11,055 nucleotides of DNA from Verrucomicrobiia bacterium (GTDB lineage Bacteria; Verrucomicrobiota; Verrucomicrobiia; Limisphaerales; DTLC01), in contig JANWZY010000083.1 of assembly GCA_025061935.1 (NCBI GenBank), positions 1 to 11,055 on the forward strand, in the 5' to 3' direction. Shown here piece after piece: positions 5,392 through 11,055 of the stretch. Made by a program: the position numbers and the translations under genes. The notes under the pieces were generated by a model. That model had not been told where the DNA came from and ran no database searches. It worked only from the letters and a program-made list of their open reading frames with translations. Position 1 is the first letter of the stretch. Each line of letters begins with the position of its first letter.

Positions 5392-6969
5392 TCACAACGG
5401 TTCGGCAAGCAAATCGTAGTCGGTATGACCCACGATTTTCACCCATGCGAATCGGCCGGGTTGCAGGCCGGTTTTGCCTGCGCGCACGAGCACGACGCCG
5501 TCAATTTCGGGCGCATCCGCTTCGCTCCTGGCCAGGAAGACATTTCCAATTTCGGATTTCCTATTTACGATCTTGGCCCCACCGGTAAGGCGGAGTGGGC
5601 CGTGCTCCCACGCACCGGCTCGGGCAAATGGCAGTTTTTGGGTGCCGGCCCGGCCCTCGACAAGCACTTTGATCACCCTGCCAACGTATGTTTCAGCCAC
5701 TTGGCGCGCGATCTCGCGTTGCGCGCGCATCAGTTTGTCTGCGCGCGCGCGTTTTACTGTTGCCGGGACGTGTCCGGGCAAGCTGGCTGCGCGTGTGCCA
5801 TCTTCGCGCGAGTACGTGAAGACGCCGAGCCGTTCGAACCGCATTGCGCGGACGAACCCGAGTAGTTCCTCGAACTGTTCCCGCGTTTCCCCCGGGAATC
5901 CGACAATGAAGCTGGTGCGAATTACCACGCCGGGTATGCCGCGCCGAATCCGCCCGATTAGGTCCACGATTTGCTCGCGCCCGATGCGCCGGTGCATCTG
6001 CTCGAGCAGCGAGTCGTTTATGTGTTGGAGCGGCAGGTCAACGTACCTGACCACTTTCTTGCATTCCGCAAACGTGTGGATCAGCTCGTCTGTCCAGTGC
6101 GCCGGGTGCGTGTAGAGCAGTCTGATCCAAAACTCGCCCGGCAACGAATCGAGCGCGCGCAGCAGTGTGCAAACGTTTGGCGAACCGTGTTCTGCTTGGG
6201 ACGCGCCAGCCCGCCGAGGCGCTCTGCGGAGGTCATGTCCGTACAACGTGGTGTCTTGTGAGATCAGGTTGAGTTCCTTGGCACCGTCGGCCAGCAGCGC
6301 CTCGGCTTCGGCAACGATGTCCTCGACGGTGCGGCTCCGGTACGACCCACGGATGAGGGGGATGGTACAATAGCTGCAACGATTGTCGCAGCCGTCGGCG
6401 ATTTTCACATATGCATAATGACGCGGCGTCAGCCGCAACCGCGCAGTTGTGTGGTCGAGCAGGAAGTGCGGTTGTTGCGATACCTCGAACAGCGGCGCGA
6501 CGTGCATCCCCTGCTCTACTCGGCAATCGGGGTCTGGGTTCTTCGTTTTGGATTTGCGCCGGATCTTGGATTTCGCTTCGCGGACCTTCAGCCGGCGCCG
6601 CGCGATTGCTGTTCGCACGATCGCCCCGATCTTCGGGATTTGGTCTATGCCCATGAAAGCGTCCACCTCGGGCAGCTCATGCATTAGAGTTTCCGCGAAC
6701 CGCTGTGGCAAGCATCCTGCCACGACGATCGCTTGTGTTGGCCGTATTCTGTCACGAGCGGCAGCAAGCTCCAGAACGACATCAATGTTTTCCTCTTTCG
6801 CTGCGTCAATGAACGCGCACGTGTTGATGATCACCGCGTCGGCATCTGCAGGCGCGTTGGTAATTTGCACGCCCTCGGCAAGCAAATTTCCAGCGATGAC
6901 CTCGGTGTCAACTAGGTTCTTCGGGCACCCTAAGGTCACAATGGATACGCGTAGGTCGGTTGAGGTCAT
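5392..6969 (-). CDS. rimO: Ribosomal protein S12 methylthiotransferase RimO with internal insertions
   Basis: RimO is a radical-SAM enzyme that adds a methylthio group to a conserved aspartate of ribosomal protein S12. The three N-terminal cluster cysteines are present (C15 in LGCPKN, C51 in NTCAF, C86 in AGCLPQ), as is the radical-SAM motif C194xxxC198xxC201 (CDNRCSYC). The downstream motifs YTHPAHW, VDLPLQHI, RTSFIVGFPGE and the TRAM-domain SEADAPEIDG identify RimO rather than MiaB or MtaB. At 525 residues it is longer than the usual 430-450. The extra length lies in three insertions: about 130-165 (basic, repeat-derived), about 248-265 (RRAPRRAGASQAEHGSPN) and about 430-478 inside the TRAM domain. 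I start at the ATG at 6969, where family similarity begins (DLRVSIVTLG); an in-frame ATG at 7053 adds 28 unrelated residues. Ribosome binding sites are weak at both. It probably heads or joins an operon with the serpin and pgsA. Confidence 0.94.
   Translation of the reverse strand: MTSTDLRVSIVTLGCPKNLVDTEVIAGNLLAEGVQITNAPADADAVIINTCAFIDAAKEENIDVVLELAAARDRIRPTQAIVVAGCLPQRFAETLMHELPEVDAFMGIDQIPKIGAIVRTAIARRRLKVREAKSKIRRKSKTKNPDPDCRVEQGMHVAPLFEVSQQPHFLLDHTTARLRLTPRHYAYVKIADGCDNRCSYCTIPLIRGSYRSRTVEDIVAEAEALLADGAKELNLISQDTTLYGHDLRRAPRRAGASQAEHGSPNVCTLLRALDSLPGEFWIRLLYTHPAHWTDELIHTFAECKKVVRYVDLPLQHINDSLLEQMHRRIGREQIVDLIGRIRRGIPGVVIRTSFIVGFPGETREQFEELLGFVRAMRFERLGVFTYSREDGTRAASLPGHVPATVKRARADKLMRAQREIARQVAETYVGRVIKVLVEGRAGTQKLPFARAGAWEHGPLRLTGGAKIVNRKSEIGNVFLARSEADAPEIDGVVLVRAGKTGLQPGRFAWVKIVGHTDYDLLAEPL
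5542..5574 (-). repeat. Heptanucleotide repeat array inside the rimO TRAM region
   Basis: On the coding strand four and a half units follow each other with a period of seven: AGATCGT, AAATAGG, AAATCCG, AAATTGG, AAAT. The consensus is close to AAATCSG. It is translated as KIVNRKSEIGN and keeps the frame open. It belongs to a larger insertion between VEG and RSEADAPEIDG that family members lack. Confidence 0.75.
6521..6573 (-). repeat. Degenerate heptanucleotide repeat array inside the rimO linker
   Basis: On the coding strand the units are AAATCCA, AGATCCG, a four-base break, then AAATCCA, AAACGAA, GAACCCA and GACCCCG. The unit matches the array at 5542-5574 (AAATCCG). It is translated as KSKIRRKSKTKNPDPDC, in the linker between the N-terminal domain and the radical-SAM core, where insertions are easily tolerated. 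It looks older and more decayed than the other array. Confidence 0.6.
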
Positions 6970-7091
6970 CTCGCGCGTCGGCTTTCGCGCAACTGCATTT
7001 GCGCAGTCTTGAGTGTTTGGGTTGACCGACGGTACAGGGCGATCTTTTGCCATGTGGAAGGGCCGGTTGGGGGCATGCCCGTTTTTTCGAG

Positions 7092-7949
7092 TTAAACCTT
7101 GCCGAGTTTCCTGAGCGCGTCAAAGCTTCGTTTGATTGCATCCAGCGGCGATTTGCTGGTCTCGTGCTCGACGATGTACCATTCGGTGCCGCCGCTGGAT
7201 TCACACGTTTCAAACACGCCCGTCCAGTCGGTCTTGTCCTCCCCGATCACAGCTTCTGGGTCTGGTGCGTGCGCTTTGAGATGGATTGTGCGCGCGCGGC
7301 CCGGGTATTTCCTGAGCACGGCGACCGGATCGGCCCCACCGGCGATGCAATTGCCAGTGTCGAGCTGCATAATCACCTGCGGCCTGGTATGGCCGAAGAA
7401 CAGGTCCCACGCTGCTACGCCGTCGAACTTCTCGAAGTCGTGCGCATGCGCGTGGTAGCCTATGAACATGCCGTGTTTGGCGAGCTTGTCGGCAAGCTCG
7501 TTGAAAATCCGCGCTTTATCGAGCCATTCCTGTTTCGATTTTAGCTGGAGCCACGGCACAATCAAAAACTTGTTCCCGATCGCGCGGTTGAAAGCGACCG
7601 TTTCATCGAGCTTGTCCTCGAGCAACGATTCAAGTGCCACATGCGACCCGCACGCGACCAACCCGTTTTCATCAAGAAGCTTACGAATCTGTTCTGCAGT
7701 ATGGCCGTGGTACCCAGCGAACTCGACGCCTTCGTACCCGATCGCAGCTACTGCGGCCAGCGTGCCAGCAAGGTTGGCTTTGCACTGATCGCGTACCGAG
7801 TAAAGCTGGACGCCGACCCGGAATTTTCTTTTCGATTCACCCGCCGCACCGGCTAATCCGACTCCAATAGCCAGACTCGCCAAACTTAGAGAACCGCGCC
7901 GCATGAATTCGCGTCTGCAGATGCTCGCAGGTTTCGGTCCAGTGTCCAT
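7092..7949 (-). CDS. Tat-exported sugar phosphate isomerase/epimerase-like TIM-barrel protein
   Basis: The N-terminus carries a twin-arginine signal: CRREFMRRGSL, a hydrophobic stretch (SLASLAIGVGLAG) and a likely cleavage site at AGAAG/ES. The mature part is a xylose-isomerase-like TIM barrel (AP_endonuc_2 type). Strands begin with RVGVQLYSVRD and GYEGVEFAGYHG; likely metal and substrate residues lie in the VEFAG, GYHAHAHDF, QLDTGNC, IHLKAHAPD and IVEHE segments. Such proteins isomerise or epimerise sugars in the cell envelope, and exported forms are numerous in Planctomycetota and Verrucomicrobiota. The substrate cannot be read from the sequence. I prefer the ATG at 7949 (MDTGPKPAS, 285 residues), but an ATG at 7988 is also in frame and neither has a good ribosome binding site. 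It precedes rimO on the same strand, with about 120 bases between the likely coding ends. Confidence 0.9.
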   Translation of the reverse strand: MDTGPKPASICRREFMRRGSLSLASLAIGVGLAGAAGESKRKFRVGVQLYSVRDQCKANLAGTLAAVAAIGYEGVEFAGYHGHTAEQIRKLLDENGLVACGSHVALESLLEDKLDETVAFNRAIGNKFLIVPWLQLKSKQEWLDKARIFNELADKLAKHGMFIGYHAHAHDFEKFDGVAAWDLFFGHTRPQVIMQLDTGNCIAGGADPVAVLRKYPGRARTIHLKAHAPDPEAVIGEDKTDWTGVFETCESSGGTEWYIVEHETSKSPLDAIKRSFDALRKLGKV

Positions 7950-8152
7950 GGGATCGAGACGGCTTGATTGCTTTTTTAATCGCTGCATCGTACGTCACGG
8001 CACAATAAGAAACGTAGTAGCTTCGCGTCAATGGCTGTCGGGCCATGTGGCCTTGCAGGACGCGGCGTGGGCCTGTCTATTCGCCTACCCTCACAAGGTC
8101 CGTCCCCGAGACAGCTCACGTTTCTTGGGATTATTTTTGGCTGCCAAGCTAT

Positions 8153-9649
8153 TTACGATGGAGTCAAGGCCCCCTGTGCCTGGTTTGTCCGGGAGCGTTC
8201 GGGTTCGGCGGGCAACCCTAGTTCGGTGCGCAGGCGTTGTCGCGCCTCAGGTATCCATCCGTGTTCTGGATCGAGCAACTGCTTCAATACTTCTTTCTCG
8301 ATCTCTTCAGGTGGTGGAATCCGTATGCGTTCGCCGCTGTCGGCTGTCTCGCGAGCATACCGCTGATACACTTTCCTTGCGAACAGCCTGAACCCTTCTG
8401 CCCGCTCGTACTCGCCCAGGACAAGCTCCCTGAAATAGTTGTAAGCGAGTCCTTCAAGGATCGCTTTCACGCGGTCGCGCGAGGTTTCGCCGATGTCTTC
8501 CTGCAGTCGTGCAAGAGCGTATTCATCGAGTGTGATCTGGCCCGGTTTCGAGTTGGTATTGCCTGTGATGAGATTATCGTTCGGATAATTTGTTGCCAGG
8601 TAATTGAACCATTGCTCGGCCTCTTTCAACCGCGCATGCGCATACAGAAAGTACACTGCGTCCCGGAGGAAATTCCTGTGCGCGCGTTTGATGACGTCCC
8701 GGTTCTTTTCGTCCTCGGCTGCCTGCTCTTCGTAAGCGGCGTTCACCTTGGGAATGATGTCTAAATTCGGTCCCAGCTCGACCGTGCCAGCGAATGGATT
8801 GAAAATAAGCTTCCCCCGTCTGAAGCTCATCTGCATAGATTGGTAGATCACGCGCCGAAGCATGACGAGATCGTCTTTGTTCACCCGGCCGGGGTTAAGT
8901 TTCGCCTTTTCAAGTCCGACTGCAGCCCAGTAGATCGCCGATGCCTCGGGCAATCGCCATTCCAGTGGGCCGTAGCGCTCGTCCAGTTGCTTCATGAACT
9001 CGGGGTCCATTTTGAACTTTTCGCGCAGCAGCGCCGCGCGGCGTTTCGCCTCATCGGTTTTTGGGTCGACCAATTCGCTCAGGTCAACCTTGTTAGTGCC
9101 CAGCGCTTCGGCCATCAGCCGCGCCCACTCGCGCTTGTAATGCATGTGCGCATCGTCCAAGTTATCCCCCATCTTGTGCTGGAAGAACCACGCCAGCTCG
9201 CGGTGGATCAGTACATCGTTCGGGTTGTACCGCAGCCCGTGATCGCGCAGCAGTTCGGTACCGCGCTGGACCCAGCGCCAGCGGTCCTCAAAATCTTTGA
9301 ACTTGACCGAAATGTTGTACGCCATGTTCCACGCCTGGACTACCCACACGTGCGGGAACCGCGGCTCGAGCTTGGTGATCCAGTCGGCCAACTGCACCAT
9401 CTCGAAGAACTTGTCTTGGTCCTGCAGTTCCATTGCGCGCATCCATAGCGCGTTCGAGATCAGGCCGCGGAAGCCGCCCAATGCGACTGTGGTAAAAGCT
9501 AGCACAGGCGGCGCATTTTCGAGCGGGGGCGCGTGCGTCAGTCCGAGCAGGTCGCGGTCGCGGTTAAGCGAATGCTGGACCTGCGCCGCGCATACAAGTA
9601 ACGCGGCGGCAAGCAGAATTAGCACAATTTTTTTTACTCGTGCGCCCAT
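8153..9649 (-). CDS. Large membrane-anchored or exported helical protein of unknown function
   Basis: I do not recognise a named family. The 498-residue protein starts MGARVKK, followed by one hydrophobic segment (about 8-25, VLILLAAALLVCAAQ), which can be a signal peptide or an N-terminal anchor. The rest is hydrophilic, rich in W, Y, R and E, and made of repeated helical stretches such as ELQDQDKFFEMVQLADWITKL, WVVQAWNMAYNISV, LKEAEQWFNYLATNYP and KAILEGLAYNYF. These resemble TPR-type scaffolds in the periplasm. The last 20 residues (PAEPERSRTNQAQG) look disordered. The ATG at 9649 overlaps a GTG at 9652 and the stop of a possible upstream ORF (TGATG). Its strand matches that of the ABC permease fragment at the window end, so it may belong to the same transport operon, now interrupted by the THEP1 gene. 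Confidence 0.88.
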   Translation of the reverse strand: MGARVKKIVLILLAAALLVCAAQVQHSLNRDRDLLGLTHAPPLENAPPVLAFTTVALGGFRGLISNALWMRAMELQDQDKFFEMVQLADWITKLEPRFPHVWVVQAWNMAYNISVKFKDFEDRWRWVQRGTELLRDHGLRYNPNDVLIHRELAWFFQHKMGDNLDDAHMHYKREWARLMAEALGTNKVDLSELVDPKTDEAKRRAALLREKFKMDPEFMKQLDERYGPLEWRLPEASAIYWAAVGLEKAKLNPGRVNKDDLVMLRRVIYQSMQMSFRRGKLIFNPFAGTVELGPNLDIIPKVNAAYEEQAAEDEKNRDVIKRAHRNFLRDAVYFLYAHARLKEAEQWFNYLATNYPNDNLITGNTNSKPGQITLDEYALARLQEDIGETSRDRVKAILEGLAYNYFRELVLGEYERAEGFRLFARKVYQRYARETADSGERIRIPPPEEIEKEVLKQLLDPEHGWIPEARQRLRTELGLPAEPERSRTNQAQGALTPS

Positions 9650-10026
9650 CACCGGTTCAGGCGAATCGGCTGCCGGCCATGCCGCCTCAGCCGGCTACGC
9701 GAAATAGTGACACGGAGCCGCTCGGTTCGCCAGTCAATAACTTGCATCCGTTCAAGTGCCAACACGAGTACTGTCTGTGGCTCGGATACGGATTGGAGCG
9801 TGCCCGCGTAGGTGCTTGCGCCCGGCCATTGATCAAGGTTGGTGATCGGACCAGTGCTCCGCAGACGAAAAGTAATACATACGGTTTTGAGCAATCGGGT
9901 TTGTACCGGACACTGTGCGGTGCCTCTCCCGCCAATTCCTTGACGGGGCCTATAGACTCCGGTACTCAGCGGAACGGTGACGCGGCCAAAAAACTTGCTG
10001 CTTATCGGTCGGCCGGGCATAGGCAA
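9649..10026 (-). CDS. Possible small protein coupled to the 498-residue gene
   Basis: This is a tentative call. The frame ends in a TGA that overlaps the ATG of the next gene by one base (TGATG), the classic layout for translational coupling. The last 80 residues (KTVCITFRLRSTGPITN, LDQWPGASTYAGTL, TVLVLALERMQVIDW, RLRVTISRSRL) have a believable beta-rich composition. The first 40 residues look unlikely, and the start at 10026 would overlap the THEP1 gene by 50 bases, so the true start is probably further in (for example a TTG near 9894) or the 5' part has been lost. No family is recognised. If it is not real, the stretch 9650-9976 is a 327-base intergenic region between divergent genes, with only weak promoter-like matches (TTGACG at 9940-9945). 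Confidence 0.35.
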   Translation of the reverse strand: MPMPGRPISSKFFGRVTVPLSTGVYRPRQGIGGRGTAQCPVQTRLLKTVCITFRLRSTGPITNLDQWPGASTYAGTLQSVSEPQTVLVLALERMQVIDWRTERLRVTISRSRLRRHGRQPIRLNR

Positions 10027-10543
10027 AACGACCGCTTTGCTTAAAGTCGCCGAGTTGATGCGTGATTACCGGCGTGGCGGATTTGTCACGCGCGAGGTAC
10101 GCGTCGGGGCCCGGCGCGTGGGATTTCAGATTGAAACATTTGGCGGAGCTGTTGGTACACTTGCGCATGTGGCGCGCGACTCGGGGCCGCGTGTGGGCAA
10201 GTACCACGTGGATGTCGCCGAATTCGAGCGTGTGGGCGTGACTGCACTTGAGCAGGCGGTGGTGGCGGCCGATGTAATTTTCCTGGACGAAATCGGGAAG
10301 ATGGAGCTGTTCAGCGAGAGGTTCCGCGCTGCCGTGTTGCGTGCGCTTAATTGCTCGAAGCCTGTTCTAGCTACAGTAATGATTCATCCGCACCCGTTTG
10401 TTGACGGCTTGAAAAGGCGCCAAGATGTGAAGCTTATTGAGGTTACGCTGGCGAATCGTGACCGCTTGCCAAATGAGTTATGCACTGAACTAGTCCGGCT
10501 AGCTGCGGGTTCAAGTTCAGGTTGCGGCAATGGTCCTTCTTGA
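9977..10543 (+). CDS. THEP1-family nucleoside triphosphatase
   Basis: The 188-residue protein has a Walker A motif GRPGIGKTT (11-19) right after the first strand and a Walker B VIFLDEIGKMEL (100-111). The DEIGKME form is the hallmark of the THEP1 family (thermophilic NTPase, human NTPCR relatives), as is the GGFVTREVR segment at 34-42. Family members hydrolyse NTPs slowly in vitro; their cellular role is unsettled. Length is normal (170-190). The start is a GTG at 9977, which puts strand 1 at the usual distance; there is no clear ribosome binding site. It runs opposite to its neighbours on both sides and has no visible operon partner. The tail GSSSGCGNGPS looks unstructured. Confidence 0.92.
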   Translation: MTRPKNLLLIGRPGIGKTTALLKVAELMRDYRRGGFVTREVRVGARRVGFQIETFGGAVGTLAHVARDSGPRVGKYHVDVAEFERVGVTALEQAVVAADVIFLDEIGKMELFSERFRAAVLRALNCSKPVLATVMIHPHPFVDGLKRRQDVKLIEVTLANRDRLPNELCTELVRLAAGSSSGCGNGPS

Positions 10544-10637
10544 GTAGGCCTGGCGTGAACAGCTCCTGTTGCGCCCGGGTGGTTGCAAGCCGCTCGAGTT
10601 CTGCTTTGGTGTGGGGTCCCGGCAAAAAGCTGGCCTG

Positions 10638-11055
10638 CTACTGGGTAGCCTGACCGGATGCAAGCTCGCGCCGACTGAAACTGAAGATGCCGACTGCGGC
10701 CAGTACGCCCCCGAGCAAAATCACAATTTGACCGATTGCGCGCAACAGTTCGGTCCAGGGTATGCTCCGGCCGGTGCTTAACAGGTCAATTGGTGAGAAC
10801 GCCCTAGCGAGGTTGACAATCTTGAGCAGTGCGGCAAACAACGGAACTAGCACGGCGTCTAGGATGTTTGGCCCGCCCCCGCTTTCGGCTGCGTCAATCA
10901 GGCCGACCGTGCCTTCGGTCACCACACTGCTCATGGTTCCTGTCGAAAAGGCCACAATCAGTACGGCCATCGAGAAAAATGCTGCGACAGGGAACGAAAG
11001 GAAGCTCGCCGCAGTTAGTCCGAGCGTGGCAAGCAGGGTCATCCAGCAGAAGATA
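10638..11055 (-). CDS. ABC-2 type transporter permease, C-terminal part (cut by window edge)
   Basis: The frame is open through the window edge (IFCW precedes the first in-window Met at 11042), so the start lies outside. About 138 residues are visible. Hydrophobic segments are LLATLGLTAASFLSFPVAAFFSMAVLIVAF, then an amphipathic stretch with LVPLFAALLKIVNLARAFSPIDLLSTG, and a last helix GQIVILLGGVLAAVGIFSF ending in SRRELASGQ. This pattern of paired helices, a long external loop, a final helix and a short basic end is typical of ABC-2 permeases of the gliding/NatB type. The substrate is unknown. The ATPase gene would be expected upstream, beyond 11055. Confidence 0.7.
   Translation of the reverse strand, partial: IFCWMTLLATLGLTAASFLSFPVAAFFSMAVLIVAFSTGTMSSVVTEGTVGLIDAAESGGGPNILDAVLVPLFAALLKIVNLARAFSPIDLLSTGRSIPWTELLRAIGQIVILLGGVLAAVGIFSFSRRELASGQATQ

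Noticed and set aside
5474..6115. A 213-residue open frame on the plus strand
   Set aside because: It is antisense to the radical-SAM and TRAM part of rimO, and its serine- and arginine-rich composition is typical of a shadow frame.
8128..8150. A TTGG-CTG-CCAA hairpin after the stop of the 498-residue gene
   Set aside because: A four-pair stem followed on the gene's strand by A rather than T does not fit an intrinsic terminator.
8840..9448. A 202-residue open frame on the plus strand
   Set aside because: It mirrors the 498-residue minus-strand gene; the minus-strand frame is longer, has a signal or anchor segment and better composition.
10443..10625. A 60-residue minus-strand frame just after the permease stop
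   Set aside because: It needs a TTG start, overlaps the end of the THEP1 gene by 100 bases and has no recognised similarity. The first 30 residues look mildly protein-like, so it could be a relic, but the support is too thin to call.
10640..10655. A small inverted repeat GCTAC-TGG-GTAGC near the convergent THEP1 and permease ends
   Set aside because: It lies in the permease coding end, is only five pairs long and has no T-tract.

Overview
The window looks like chromosomal DNA from a moderately GC-rich bacterium. The best guess is the PVC group, probably Verrucomicrobiota. The clues are a Tat-exported xylose-isomerase-like TIM-barrel protein, few clear Shine-Dalgarno sites, heptanucleotide repeats inside a housekeeping gene and several lineage-type hypothetical proteins. 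This placement is an inference from gene style; no rRNA or other marker gene is present. I saw no tRNA, rRNA, CRISPR array, transposase or phage gene.

Layout from left to right. (1) 34-611, minus strand: a broken MNT nucleotidyltransferase / HEPN toxin-antitoxin-type pair. The front of the MNT gene runs into the back of the HEPN gene in a different frame. (2) 885-1925, plus: asnA, ammonia-dependent asparagine synthetase, complete. (3) 1996-2271, minus: a small unknown protein with the best Shine-Dalgarno site in the window. (4) 2482-2985, plus: a short RodZ-like protein (HTH plus one membrane helix, no C-terminal beta domain), with an imperfect palindrome just before its start. (5) 3004-7949, minus: a co-directional block, in transcription order a Tat-exported sugar isomerase-like protein, rimO (ribosomal protein S12 methylthiotransferase), a serpin with an N-terminal multi-helix membrane module, and pgsA (phosphatidylglycerophosphate synthase). 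The serpin starts 18 bases after the rimO stop. (6) 8153-9649, minus: a large membrane-anchored or exported helical protein of unknown role, preceded by a possible small ORF whose stop overlaps its start (TGATG). (7) 9977-10543, plus: a THEP1-family NTPase lying between minus-strand genes. (8) 10638-11055, minus: the C-terminal part of an ABC-2 type permease, cut by the window edge.

How the genes fit together. rimO, pgsA and RodZ-type genes are often neighbours in bacteria and link translation, phospholipid synthesis and cell shape. Here the group is present but rearranged: a serpin sits between rimO and pgsA, and the RodZ-like gene faces pgsA. The points most worth following are the membrane-anchored serpin with a complete inhibitory-type hinge, the heptad-repeat insertions in rimO, and the collapsed MNT-HEPN pair. 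I found no clear evidence for a wholly new multi-gene system; the membrane serpin is the nearest candidate.
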